Assembly (NCBI GenBank): GCA_020723305.1 | Contig: DYJC01000010.1 | Coordinates: forward strand, 124,001-188,000 | DNA from: Desulfosudis oleivorans | GTDB taxonomy: Bacteria > Desulfobacterota > Desulfobacteria > Desulfobacterales > SURF-7 | Direction: 5' to 3' | Length of the DNA stretch: 64,000 nucleotides | Shown here: positions 10,854-19,622 of the stretch, piece after piece | Layout of the letters: each line of letters opens with the position of its first letter | Position numbering within the stretch: the stretch's first letter is position 1 | The notes under the pieces: model-generated | What the model was told of the DNA's origin: nothing | What the model saw: the letters and a program-made list of their open reading frames with translations, nothing else | The model's database searches: none | Translations under genes and position numbers: made by a program

Positions 10854-10973
10854 TTAAACGATCTCGCCCAAACCAATACCAAGTGCGCCCTTCTTTTTTA
10901 TCACTAAATTTTCGATCTCCGCTCCAAATCTTGAGATTTCTGAATATTTAAAAAAATTTCGTCTAATTCTCAC
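10854..10973 (-). CDS. Possible 39-residue protein coupled to the methyltransferase gene
   Basis: A GTG overlaps the TGA of the upstream methyltransferase gene (GTGA, 4 bases) and opens a frame of 39 codons ending at 10854. The product starts MRIRRNFFKYSEISRF and ends KKKGALGIGLGEIV. I recognise no family. The stop-start overlap and a non-random-looking end are the only support. The rest of the 313-base gap up to ptsP holds no signal I can name. Confidence 0.25.
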   Translation of the reverse strand: MRIRRNFFKYSEISRFGAEIENLVIKKKGALGIGLGEIV

Positions 10974-11839
10974 GCCTTTTCTATTCCATTTCGAATAAAA
11001 ACCAGGCCCGCCCATCTGTTTTCAATCCACTGTCTCAGAAACTGAAAACCAGTCATCTCGTAAATCATACGAAGATTAGAAATCTCCTCCTCTTTCACAC
11101 CGGACAATACCAACCCGCCTCCTGCCACAGTAAGATTCCTCAACTTTGAAACCAATTGCTTCAACGTTGGAAATCTTAAATTCGCCATGATCAGACTGAA
11201 ACTTCCCGCAATTTCATTAACATCCTTATCCACAATATGAATTTGTTCAGAAAGCCCATTTATCGCGACATTTTCTTTTGCCTCTTTTCTTGAAATGGCC
11301 TCGATATCTAGTCCGATTGCCTGATGCATTCCAAGTTTTACGGCTGCAATTGCAAGCACCCCAGATCCCATACCTACATCTAAAGCTGTTCCCTTAGAAA
11401 CAATATCAAAATATTCCTTCTGTTCCATAAACCAATCAATCGCCTGAAGTGATAGTCTTGTTGTGGGATGTTGACCTGTACCGAATGAGGCGCCATGCTC
11501 CAATATAACACAAATTTTTTTCCCACCGCCCACAACGTTCACACCTGCTGGAGCAAGTAAAACCCTTTCTGAAACACAACATACTTTATAAATGGACCTT
11601 TCCAAAAAAGAGCAGCCATATTGGTAGGTGTAGAACAACGCTCCCTCATCAACAAGCTCTCTAATGAATTTTTTGACCAACCCACGATCTATACCTGTTT
11701 TAGCTACAATATCTCCTAACAGTTTGTTTTGAGTATACTTTTTATCTGTATTGGATATAAGCTCCAGTGCCTCTTCTTTTATGATTTTCTGAAAATGATT
11801 CTCTGCCATCATTATATCTATTGAACAGATCTGCTTCAT
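10970..11839 (-). CDS. PrmA-like SAM-dependent methyltransferase
   Basis: The C-terminal two thirds is a class I methyltransferase domain with the PrmA signature FGTGQHPTTRLSLQ, the SAM loop LDVGMGSGVLAIAA and GLDIEA. PrmA methylates ribosomal protein L11. The first 100 or so residues do not look like the usual L11-recognition domain. They resemble a small helical or winged-helix region (NKLLGDIVAKTGIDRGLVKKF). The substrate may therefore differ from L11. The start codon is uncertain: AAGGA lies only a few bases before the ATG at 11839. The gene is followed by a possible coupled small frame and preceded by two genes of unknown role. Confidence 0.75.
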   Translation of the reverse strand: MKQICSIDIMMAENHFQKIIKEEALELISNTDKKYTQNKLLGDIVAKTGIDRGLVKKFIRELVDEGALFYTYQYGCSFLERSIYKVCCVSERVLLAPAGVNVVGGGKKICVILEHGASFGTGQHPTTRLSLQAIDWFMEQKEYFDIVSKGTALDVGMGSGVLAIAAVKLGMHQAIGLDIEAISRKEAKENVAINGLSEQIHIVDKDVNEIAGSFSLIMANLRFPTLKQLVSKLRNLTVAGGGLVLSGVKEEEISNLRMIYEMTGFQFLRQWIENRWAGLVFIRNGIEKA

Positions 11840-11862
11840 CTATCCTTTGAACAAATAACGAT

Positions 11863-12207
11863 TTACTCAGCGCCGTCACCCTTATCTAATCTTGCATACC
11901 AGACCGCGAACTCATACATCCCCAAATATCGCTCCTCTTTATTCATCATTCCAAGGCAAATATCAAATGCCCCTTTTCTAAAGTCATTACTATAACCTTC
12001 CATGGGTCTGCTTTGTAAAAACTCTCGAATTAGCATATGACTGGTTCGTCTGGTTTTATCCTTTCGCATATCAATCGGATCTTTTGGGTTTTCAAAAGGA
12101 TCCCAGTCAGCATATCCCTTTTTAATAATATGGTTTTGCCTCCTTGGTGACATGCTATCGAAAACCGCCTTCTTCTTTTTTTCCTCTTCCGGCGAAAGAT
12201 TTGTCAT
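11863..12207 (-). CDS. Conserved hypothetical protein, 114 residues
   Basis: I do not recognise a named family. The protein is charged and soluble, without signal peptide or membrane segment. It begins with an acidic/basic stretch (SPEEEKKKKAVFDSMSPRRQ) and has an aromatic centre (KKGYADWDPFENPKDP). Its ATG overlaps the stop of the upstream cysteine-cluster gene by one base (TAATG), so the two are translationally coupled and probably act in one process. Confidence 0.8.
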   Translation of the reverse strand: MTNLSPEEEKKKKAVFDSMSPRRQNHIIKKGYADWDPFENPKDPIDMRKDKTRRTSHMLIREFLQSRPMEGYSNDFRKGAFDICLGMMNKEERYLGMYEFAVWYARLDKGDGAE

Positions 12208-12884
12208 TATTCTCTCCCTTTTTCCTCTTCTTTTTTAACTCCCAGATACTCATCATCATAGTCCGTAATTAATGCCATTGAAACCGGCACAAGAATATCT
12301 GCCATTTTTAAATGTTTTGATTGAATTATTGCAACAAATTCTTCGGAAAGTTCATATAAATTCTGATAAAGCTTGTCCATGCTTATCGTTGAATACTTTC
12401 CCCCTTCTACAAAACCTGATTTTCCACACGTATGGCTCATTCCTTGAATCGCAGTCGGAATTCCATATACCCTGCATGTAATCGGTCGGTATTGGTACAA
12501 TTCACACCTATCCTCCTTATTCAACAGAGGACACCGCACTCTTTCTGCACCTATATCTGCAAGAATCTTGACCTCATTCTGTCCTTTTTCAATCTCTTTG
12601 TAAGCTTGTCTTTTAATTTTATAAATTTTTCGATCTGCGCTGTTGGCTCTTTCAATTATTTCCTCTCTTTTTTGATCTTTAAACAGCTCTAAAAAATGAT
12701 GATTTATGTAGATCGCCTCAACTAAGGTTAAATCAAATAATGCGTGGCAGCAATCTGAACACCCGGATTTACATTTCACCAGATCTCCATTTTGTTTTTT
12801 TACCCGTTCAAAAGCGCTATCAACCAAATCAACTATCTTTTCATACTTTTTTAAAATGGGTGAATAATCAATTTCACTATGCAT
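12207..12884 (-). CDS. YkgJ-type cysteine-cluster (zinc/iron chelating) protein
   Basis: The protein has the family pattern CKSGCSDCC near residue 38, then CPLL, RCELYQYRPITCRVYG and a later cysteine in HTCGKSG. These cysteines bind a metal or an Fe-S cluster in the YkgJ/FliB family; the biochemical role here is unknown. The start is set by AAGGAG 7 bases before the ATG at 12884. It leads a short minus-strand group with the 114-residue protein and the PrmA-like methyltransferase. Confidence 0.88.
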   Translation of the reverse strand: MHSEIDYSPILKKYEKIVDLVDSAFERVKKQNGDLVKCKSGCSDCCHALFDLTLVEAIYINHHFLELFKDQKREEIIERANSADRKIYKIKRQAYKEIEKGQNEVKILADIGAERVRCPLLNKEDRCELYQYRPITCRVYGIPTAIQGMSHTCGKSGFVEGGKYSTISMDKLYQNLYELSEEFVAIIQSKHLKMADILVPVSMALITDYDDEYLGVKKEEEKGRE

Positions 12885-12924
12885 TGTTTTCTCCTTTTAC
12901 CCCTCAGCCATTCTCCATCAAAAT

Positions 12925-12940
12925 TGTTTCACGTGAAACA
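12925..12940. other. parS: parS centromere site (ParB binding site)
   Basis: The 16-base palindrome TGTTTCACGTGAAACA is a perfect match to the bacterial parS consensus TGTTNCACGTGAAACA. It begins directly next to the mnmE stop codon (12941) and lies in the 56-base gap before the cysteine-cluster gene. ParB loads at parS sites near the chromosome origin, and the neighbouring rpmH-rnpA-yidC-jag-mnmE run is a typical origin-proximal cluster. parA and parB are not in the window. Confidence 0.92.
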
Positions 12941-14341
12941 CTATTTGCCAATACAAAAATCTTTAAATATTTGATCAAGAATGTCGGGGGGGGTGTTTTC
13001 ACCAAAAATTTGACCAAGTTGTATGATTGCATCGTTAAGATCAAGTACCAAAAGGTCGGTTGATATCCCGGAAAGCAAGCCTTCTGAAAGCCGGAGTAAT
13101 GAGGCCATGGATTTTTCTAATAGATTTTTATGGCGTATATTAGGCAGCAAAGAATCATGGAAGCCTTCAATTTTTTGGGAAATGACGTTCTCGATAATGG
13201 TCTTAAGTGAATCCATGCCTGTATTTTTAAGAGCGGAAATGAAAACAGACTTGAAACCGGTGAGTGTTTCCGGGAGGTCAATTTCACGATATTCGGCAAG
13301 CAAGTCTATTTTATTGAAAACCAGAATAACATGCTTGTTCATTATAAGCTTGCTGATACGAAGTTCGTTTTCAGTAAGTGGGTGGCCTGCTTGAAGTACA
13401 AAAAGGACAAGGTCGGCTTTTTGAATCTTGGCTAAGGCTTTATCAATACCTAAAATTTCGACCGGATCTTTTGAATCATGGAGTCCGGCAGTATCTGTAA
13501 GTACCATTGGAAATCCTATAAACTGAACATGTTCTTCAATCAGATCGCGAGTCGTTCCAGGATAGGATGTCACGATGGATTTTTCTTTACGGGAAAGACA
13601 GTTCATAAGACTTGATTTTCCGACATTTGGCGCTCCGATGATAACGGTTTGTATGCCTTCATTAAGGAAATAGTACTGATCATGGTTTTTTATCAGATTT
13701 TGGATAGGCGTAACAACACGATTATGAATTTCGGAAAAAAGCATATCTCTATTAATGGATACTGGAATTTCGTCTGGGAAATCAATTTCAGCTTGAATGC
13801 GGGTCATCATATCGATAAGTAATTTCCGAATATCTAAAATACATTTCCGGAGGCTACCTGTAATTTGTGAAAACGCAATCTCACGAGATAAGTTTGATCT
13901 TGCATTGATTAAATTGATTACCGCTTCTGCTTGTGTAAGATCAATACGACCATTTAAATAAGCTCTTTTCGTAAACTCCCCTGGTTCAGCCAATACGGCT
14001 CCTGCATCTAAAACAGCCTTGAGGATGGATTTAAGGGCTTGATATCCACCATGACCATGAATCTCCACCACATCTTCCCTGGTATACGTTAGAGGCGTTT
14101 TCATAAAGACAATCAGAACCTCATCAATGGGTGTATTTTGATGGTAGTCATGAAAATGACCGAAATAGAATCTGTGCGTTTTGTATGGAAATCGGAGGCA
14201 TAAGGTTGATTCGTTGGATTTTCTATGTGGTTTGAATAGATTAAGTCCTATGGAGAATGATTGAGGTCCAGAGATGCGAACAATTCCGATACCACCTCGA
14301 CCAGCAGGGGTGGCAATAGCAGCAATTGTGGAAAAAATCAT
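12941..14341 (-). CDS. mnmE: tRNA uridine-5-carboxymethylaminomethyl modification GTPase
   Basis: MnmE works with MnmG to modify U34 of certain tRNAs. The N-terminal tetrahydrofolate-binding domain starts MIFSTIAAIATPAGRGGIGI. The inserted G domain has GAPNVGKSSLMN, DTAGLHD and NKID, and the protein ends with the catalytic FCIGK. The ATG at 14341 begins the usual family N-terminus. An in-frame ATG 14 codons upstream (14383) would add a lysine-rich extension without a ribosome site. It is the last gene of the rpmH-to-mnmE run, after a hairpin that may lower its transcription. Confidence 0.95.
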   Translation of the reverse strand: MIFSTIAAIATPAGRGGIGIVRISGPQSFSIGLNLFKPHRKSNESTLCLRFPYKTHRFYFGHFHDYHQNTPIDEVLIVFMKTPLTYTREDVVEIHGHGGYQALKSILKAVLDAGAVLAEPGEFTKRAYLNGRIDLTQAEAVINLINARSNLSREIAFSQITGSLRKCILDIRKLLIDMMTRIQAEIDFPDEIPVSINRDMLFSEIHNRVVTPIQNLIKNHDQYYFLNEGIQTVIIGAPNVGKSSLMNCLSRKEKSIVTSYPGTTRDLIEEHVQFIGFPMVLTDTAGLHDSKDPVEILGIDKALAKIQKADLVLFVLQAGHPLTENELRISKLIMNKHVILVFNKIDLLAEYREIDLPETLTGFKSVFISALKNTGMDSLKTIIENVISQKIEGFHDSLLPNIRHKNLLEKSMASLLRLSEGLLSGISTDLLVLDLNDAIIQLGQIFGENTPPDILDQIFKDFCIGK

Positions 14342-14432
14342 GGTCTTATCTTCTTTTAATTTTTTAGACTTGTCTTGTGTCATGAGAAAATCTTTTTTGA
14401 TGAAAAATTAAAAATTTACAAGAAAATAAGAA

Positions 14433-14467
14433 CGGCAAGGAATAGATACCAATGATATTCCTTGCCG
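14433..14467 (-). terminator. Terminator-like hairpin between jag and mnmE
   Basis: CGGCAAGGAATA pairs perfectly with TATTCCTTGCCG (12 bp, 11-base loop). On the minus strand it is followed by TTCTTATTTTC, a broken T tract. It lies 35 bases after the jag stop and about 90 bases before the mnmE start, so mnmE probably needs read-through or a promoter of its own. Confidence 0.65.
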
Positions 14468-14502
14468 CGTTAAAAAACAGTGAAAAGTATATCAGCTGGC
14501 GT

Positions 14503-15348
14503 CTATGTCTTTTTTGATTGGTTTTTCTTTCTGTGATTGTTCTTTTTGGGAAAAATTACCAGTTTCCGGTAATAACCATCACCGATACTCTGCGTACGAA
14601 CCTCTTTATCCGATTTCAAGGCAAGGTGGACGGTTCTACGGTCCTGTGCACTGATCTGACCTATAGTAGATGGCCGACCGGTCTTTTTTGCTTTTTCCGC
14701 TAAGCGGCCTGCAAGCTTGACAAGATTTTCCTTTCTCGTTTTCAGATACCCTTCAACATCAACTTGAATACGGATACGTTTATCACTATTTTTATTAACT
14801 ATCTTATCAATAAGATATTGGATGGCTTCTAAGTTTTGTCCTTTTTTTCCAATGAGGACGCCTGAATTGCCCCCAAAAATGTTAAACAGGACACGCCCTT
14901 TATCAATTTCAATAGATACATTTGTTTCTTCAGTAATTAAATCAATAATTTTTTGCAAAGCCAGTTTACCTGCTTGAACAAAGTTGGATGAAATATCGAT
15001 AGGTAGTTCAGATGGTTGTTCAACCTGGTCATTTTGTTCAATCTGTTTCTTCTTCGGTCGCGCAGGTGTTTCATTGAAAGCCTCATCCACTAGAGATTTT
15101 ACATCATTTTCTTCAAAAGACTTGATCCGATCTGCCTGAGGAACAGATTGCCTGCCGGCATTTTTGGCTGAAGCGGGAATGTGTACTCTAATTTTTGCTT
15201 TTTTAGCACCTACGAGACCAAATATTCCACTGGAACCATTTGATATTATGTCGTATTGAATTTCAGACAAGGGTATATTTAATTCGTCACTTGCGGCTTG
15301 AACCGCTACTTTTACATTTTTGCCTACAAATTCTAAATTAGGCTTCAT
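14503..15348 (-). CDS. jag: Jag/KhpB RNA-binding protein
   Basis: This cytoplasmic RNA-binding protein is usually encoded next to yidC. In order: an N-terminal Jag domain (MKPNLEFVGKNVKVAVQAA), a charged linker, a KH domain with GVLIGKKGQNLEAIQYL, and an R3H domain with DRRTVHLAL, then a basic tail. The start at 15348 is set by GGGAGG shortly before the ATG. A longer frame to 15477 runs back into yidC and has no such site. The gap to yidC is only 16 bases. Confidence 0.93.
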   Translation of the reverse strand: MKPNLEFVGKNVKVAVQAASDELNIPLSEIQYDIISNGSSGIFGLVGAKKAKIRVHIPASAKNAGRQSVPQADRIKSFEENDVKSLVDEAFNETPARPKKKQIEQNDQVEQPSELPIDISSNFVQAGKLALQKIIDLITEETNVSIEIDKGRVLFNIFGGNSGVLIGKKGQNLEAIQYLIDKIVNKNSDKRIRIQVDVEGYLKTRKENLVKLAGRLAEKAKKTGRPSTIGQISAQDRRTVHLALKSDKEVRTQSIGDGYYRKLVIFPKKNNHRKKNQSKKT

Positions 15349-15364
15349 GAACTTCCTCCCTAAA

Positions 15365-17026
15365 TCATATTTTTGTTTTTGAAACCAGGTATTGCTGTGC
15401 AATTGAAAGAATATTGTTGATAAGCCAGTATAATACAAGTCCAGATGAAAAATTGATAAAGATAACAGTAAAAACAACCGGCATCATCATCATCATCTTC
15501 GCTTGTGTGGGATCCCCAGCAGGTGGCTGCATTTTTTGTTGAATCAACATAGTGGCTCCCATAATGATTGTAAGAACGGGGACTCCATATGGTGGATCCA
15601 TGAATGGTATACTGAATCCAAATTGAAAAAGACGATCGGGTGCGGACAGGTCGTTGATCCAACCGAAAAAAGGCGCATGCCTGAGTTCAATCGCTCCATA
15701 TAACATTTGATACAAAGCGAAAAAAACCGGTATCTGTGCAATCATTGGGAGACACCCTCCCAGTGGATTGATCTTATAGGTTTTATAGAGTCCCATGACC
15801 TCTTCATTCATACGCTTTTTATCATCTTTATACTTTTCTCTGATCTCAGTCATCAATGGCTGAAGCTTTTTCATCTCATTCATTGATTTATAACTTTTTG
15901 TACCTAATGGCCAAAATAATATTTTAATTAATACTGTCAATATGACAATCGCAACACCGTAATTGGGTATATACCGGTATAAAAAATTCATAAGCCACAG
16001 GCAAGGTTTGGCAATAAAGTCAAAAAATCCGAAATGGATTGCCTTATCCAAATCGACATTTGCATCTTTGAGTACCGATACACTCTTGGGTCCCATAAAT
16101 ATTTGATACCCATTTGATTGTGCCTGACCTGGAGACAGGGATTGAATTGGCTCTAAATAATTTGTACTTAAAAACTGGTTTGCATCTATCGCCATTTCGA
16201 TTGTGGCTTCTTTTTCCTGTCTGGGAATCAGGCTTGAAATAAAATACCTGTCCTGAATAGAAATCCATTTGATTTTCCCAGAGGATACGGGGGACTCCTT
16301 GATATCATCTATTGTAACTGTTGTTAATTGGTTATTAATAAGTGCTCCCGGGCCCTCAAAACCATAGCTGCTTTTCCGATGTTCAGCTATTTTATTATTA
16401 AGTGTAAGGACAAGAGTATCGTTCAAAACAGATTGACTTCGGTTTTCAATTAAAACATCCAGGTCAATCAGGTATCGATCAGGATAGAAACGATAGCTTT
16501 TTGTAACATGAATACCTGTGTTTGAAATCCAAGAAAAAGTAAGAACCTGTGGAGATTCTTTTACGACTATTTTCTGATTCGATACGGTTGAAGCAAAAAG
16601 GGCATTTTTCATATCGGGAATACTGTTTCCAAAAAAGTGGGTAAGAATGGTTCCAGCTTGATTTTCTTTTTGAATCAATTCTTTATAACTAGAATCGGCA
16701 GACGCATTTTCTCGATAATTTTTTAAAATAAAACTATTAAAACAAGCTTTCTGTTCAGATAAAACGACCGTGTATATGGGTGTATCCACGGTGATCAGTG
16801 TATCATCTTTTAAAAGCTTTTCAGGACTATTTGATGTAACAGATGATCCAGTCGCTTCATTCGATTGAGTCATCACTTTTTTTTGTTCAAGGGCTGGCTG
16901 GGTATTGGTTGCCGGCAGATTTTTTTGAACAGGAGAGTCGGCCGGTTTTTCAATAAAAAAGTAATTCCATACAAAAAATACAAGAAAAGACAGTGCAATG
17001 GCTATAAACATTCGAGCCTGTTCCAT
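15365..17026 (-). CDS. yidC: Membrane protein insertase YidC
   Basis: YidC inserts and folds inner-membrane proteins, alone or with SecYEG. The 553-residue protein has an N-terminal membrane anchor (MFIAIALSFLVFFVWNYFF), a large periplasmic domain (about 40-340) as in Gram-negative bacteria, and five C-terminal helices including NPLGGCLPMIAQIPVFFALY. The start is followed directly by the anchor. It is followed by jag and preceded by yidD. Confidence 0.97.
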   Translation of the reverse strand: MEQARMFIAIALSFLVFFVWNYFFIEKPADSPVQKNLPATNTQPALEQKKVMTQSNEATGSSVTSNSPEKLLKDDTLITVDTPIYTVVLSEQKACFNSFILKNYRENASADSSYKELIQKENQAGTILTHFFGNSIPDMKNALFASTVSNQKIVVKESPQVLTFSWISNTGIHVTKSYRFYPDRYLIDLDVLIENRSQSVLNDTLVLTLNNKIAEHRKSSYGFEGPGALINNQLTTVTIDDIKESPVSSGKIKWISIQDRYFISSLIPRQEKEATIEMAIDANQFLSTNYLEPIQSLSPGQAQSNGYQIFMGPKSVSVLKDANVDLDKAIHFGFFDFIAKPCLWLMNFLYRYIPNYGVAIVILTVLIKILFWPLGTKSYKSMNEMKKLQPLMTEIREKYKDDKKRMNEEVMGLYKTYKINPLGGCLPMIAQIPVFFALYQMLYGAIELRHAPFFGWINDLSAPDRLFQFGFSIPFMDPPYGVPVLTIIMGATMLIQQKMQPPAGDPTQAKMMMMMPVVFTVIFINFSSGLVLYWLINNILSIAQQYLVSKTKI

Positions 17027-17161
17027 ACGTAATCTCCTAAAATATAGATATGCCTACAGCATAATTAGATTCAATTACCAATCACAAAATATCAGACCTT
17101 GTCGAATTTGATAATGCGCAGACGGGAAAAAAACAGCATAATACCAATTTCCGTGATATGG

Positions 17162-17359
17162 CTATGGTATTGGATCGAACCCACCTGGATTGAACGGGTG
17201 GCATCGTAAAATCCTTTTAGTAGATAGGAGTAGTCCTTTCCATACCCCATACCTTAAAATAGCTTGGCGTGAATATTCGGAGCAGGTTGGATAAAAGCGA
17301 CACGAGGGTCCTAGGACAGGGGACAATAAGATCTGATAAATATTAATGAAAATTAACAA
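17162..17359 (-). CDS. yidD: Membrane protein insertion efficiency factor YidD
   Basis: This is a small inner-membrane-associated protein that helps YidC. The family core [15 protein letters not shown] and the end [12 protein letters not shown] are both present, 65 residues in all. No ATG exists in frame before the upstream stop, so the start is the TTG at 17359, 8 bases after the rnpA stop. There is no clear ribosome site, which suggests coupling to rnpA. A 135-base gap separates it from yidC. Confidence 0.9.
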   Translation of the reverse strand: MLIFINIYQILLSPVLGPSCRFYPTCSEYSRQAILRYGVWKGLLLSTKRILRCHPFNPGGFDPIP

Positions 17360-17366
17360 AATATAT

Positions 17367-17723
17367 TTAATGTTTATATTCCCTTACCAATACATCAAAA
17401 AGCTTTTCCAATGATGAAAATGCAATTTTTGAAGAGATAGCGGAAGATTCTTTCCTAGCTATGATGTTGATATCCCAAATACCTTTGGTACGATGTCGGT
17501 TAAGTCGAAAGTATTCCCGCGTTAAACGCTTAATCCGGTTTCGGGTAGCGGCGCATCCTATTTTTTTAGTCACCGTAATACCAAGTCTTGTTACTGTTGA
17601 CCGCCCTGGCCTTACTGCTGCAATAAAATGCTCATTTTTGAGCTTGTGACCATTGTTCGATAAGCTTATAAACTCAGTTCGTTTCCGAATTCTATCCGAT
17701 TTATTAAAGTGGAAAGTCTTCAA
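17367..17723 (-). CDS. rnpA: Ribonuclease P protein component
   Basis: This protein subunit of RNase P helps the RNA subunit bind precursor tRNA. The family signature is seen in [13 protein letters not shown] near residues 60-74, in a basic 118-residue protein. The start is a TTG at 17723 with AAGGGG 5 bases upstream. It lies in the conserved order rpmH-rnpA-yidD-yidC. Confidence 0.93.
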   Translation of the reverse strand: MKTFHFNKSDRIRKRTEFISLSNNGHKLKNEHFIAAVRPGRSTVTRLGITVTKKIGCAATRNRIKRLTREYFRLNRHRTKGIWDINIIARKESSAISSKIAFSSLEKLFDVLVREYKH

Positions 17724-17845
17724 TGAAACCCCTTAAAAAGTGGTTTCGGCCATATCGGCTTGCCGCATACACCCAGCTGCTTTTACCAGCCATTTGCTGT
17801 TTACATTATAATCTCTGAATACTATCAAATTGTTTTATGTTCTGT

Positions 17846-17980
17846 TTATGCAGATAGTTTCTTTCTCCCTTTGGCTCTTCGCCTGTTGATGACTCTTCTT
17901 CCTTGTTTTGTTGACATCCTTTTTCTAAAACCATGGGTTCTAGAACGCTTAATTCGACTTGGTTGATATGTCCTTTTCAT
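17846..17980 (-). CDS. rpmH: 50S ribosomal protein L34
   Basis: The 44-residue frame starts [18 protein letters not shown] and ends with the basic [14 protein letters not shown], a textbook L34. The ATG at 17980 has AAAGGG 8 bases upstream. It heads the rpmH-rnpA-yidD-yidC-jag run. dnaA, which in many genomes lies just upstream in the opposite direction, is absent; RNase G lies there instead. Confidence 0.96.
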   Translation of the reverse strand: MKRTYQPSRIKRSRTHGFRKRMSTKQGRRVINRRRAKGRKKLSA

Positions 17981-18083
17981 GATAAAAACCCTTTATTATA
18001 TAGATAATTCAAACAGAATCAGAGTATTCATTCTTTGTTTTTAACCTGTAAAATTAAACACAATATGCAGGCAATGTCAAGAT

Positions 18084-19622
18084 TCATTTGATAATTTCAA
18101 AAACATCAAACTCCTCCACATGAAATCGTGAATTAGGATAAATAATAATTTGTTTATTCAACTTTTTTTCCAAGGAAGTAATAAGATTATTTTCCTCCCC
18201 GTGAAGGAGTTCCGCAATTTCGGGATTCACTCTAAGCGTAAACCGATTACCGACCATATCCTGGGCTTCCCGTAAAATTTCCCTGAAAATGTTATAACAA
18301 ATTGATTGTTTCGATATTAAGTAACCATCTCCGTCACAATAGAAACATGGTTCACATAAAAGTCTTGATAACGATTTTCTTACTCTTTTTCGCGTCATCT
18401 GAATCAGCCCCATATCGGACATTGGAAGTACATTTGTTTTGCTTTTATCTTTTTTAAAAGCATCTTTCAGCGCATTAAAAACTTTTTCACGATCAGACGG
18501 TTTTTCCATATCAATAAAATCAATAATAATAATGCCGCCTAGATTTCGTAATCGAACCTGGTAGGCTATCTCTTTTACAGCTTCAAGATTGGTTTTTAAA
18601 ATTGTTTCTTCAAAATTGTGTTTTCCTACATACCTTCCGGTATTTACATCAATCGCTACCAGCGCTTCTGTTAGTTCAATTACAATATAGCCTCCTGATT
18701 TAAGCCATACCTTTTTTTTTAATGCTCTTGAAATATCGACTTCAAGATTATAGGCATCAAAAATAGGTTCATTTCCACAATACAACTCGACGGAGTCTTT
18801 CAGTCCAGGCATAAACTCTTCCAGAAATGAAAGCAGTGAATGATAAGTATCTGATGAGTCAACAATGAGCTTATCCGCTTCATCGGTTAACAGGTCACGA
18901 ACAGCTCGGAGCGTTATGGTAAGCTCTTTATGAAGCAGAATCGGGGCTGAGCCAGAGTGATATTTTTTTTGTATTTTATTCCAGAGGTTAACCAGGAAAT
19001 GCATTTCCTTTTCAAGTTTATCCAGACCAACCCCCTCTCCCGCTGTTCTGACAATAAATCCATACTCTTTTTCCCGAAGATTAATAATCATCTCTTTTAA
19101 TCTTGTTCGTTCCTCTTCATCCTCAATTCTTCTCGATATTCCAATATGATTGACTGTAGGCATCAGCACAAGAAATCGACCTGGAAGGGAAATATGAGAG
19201 GTGATTCTTGCCCCTTTGCTGCCAATCGGTGATTTTGCTACCTGAACAAGAATTTCCTGTCCTTCAGTGATTAGATCTTCAATAGGGGTGACCGGTTTAT
19301 CAAAGACCGGCGGAGGGTTAAATTCATTTGGCACATTATCATCACGAATAGTATTAGCATTATTAATAAAAGCCTCCTCATATTCGTCATGTGCATCACC
19401 AATCACATCATCCACATAAATAAAAGCCGCCTGGTGAAGCCCGATGTCAACAAAAGCAGCCTGCATACCTGGAAGGACTCTTTGAACTCTTCCTTTATAG
19501 ATATTACCGGCAATATTGGAGTCATCCCCTCTGTCAATGAGAAGCTCGACGATTGTTCCATCTTCCAATAATGCAACCCGCGTTTCGTGCTCTGTTGCGT
19601 TTATAATCAGTTCTTTAAACAT
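18084..19622 (-). CDS. rng: Ribonuclease G
   Basis: This RNase E/G-family endoribonuclease processes rRNA and decays mRNA. The 512-residue protein has an N-terminal S1 domain (GNIYKGRVQRVLPGMQAAFVD), the DNase I-like catalytic core with AIDVNTG and IIIIDFIDM carrying the metal-binding aspartates, and the zinc-link CEPCFYCDGDGYL. It lacks the long C-terminal scaffold of RNase E, which fits RNase G. It overlaps the upstream radical-SAM gene by 8 bases, so they are co-translated. Confidence 0.94.
   Translation of the reverse strand: MFKELIINATEHETRVALLEDGTIVELLIDRGDDSNIAGNIYKGRVQRVLPGMQAAFVDIGLHQAAFIYVDDVIGDAHDEYEEAFINNANTIRDDNVPNEFNPPPVFDKPVTPIEDLITEGQEILVQVAKSPIGSKGARITSHISLPGRFLVLMPTVNHIGISRRIEDEEERTRLKEMIINLREKEYGFIVRTAGEGVGLDKLEKEMHFLVNLWNKIQKKYHSGSAPILLHKELTITLRAVRDLLTDEADKLIVDSSDTYHSLLSFLEEFMPGLKDSVELYCGNEPIFDAYNLEVDISRALKKKVWLKSGGYIVIELTEALVAIDVNTGRYVGKHNFEETILKTNLEAVKEIAYQVRLRNLGGIIIIDFIDMEKPSDREKVFNALKDAFKKDKSKTNVLPMSDMGLIQMTRKRVRKSLSRLLCEPCFYCDGDGYLISKQSICYNIFREILREAQDMVGNRFTLRVNPEIAELLHGEENNLITSLEKKLNKQIIIYPNSRFHVEEFDVFEIIK

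Noticed and set aside
17995-18000. TATAAT on the minus strand upstream of rpmH as a -10 box
   Set aside because: The transcript would begin inside the ribosome-binding site and leave only about 8 bases before the ATG; no matching -35 box was found.
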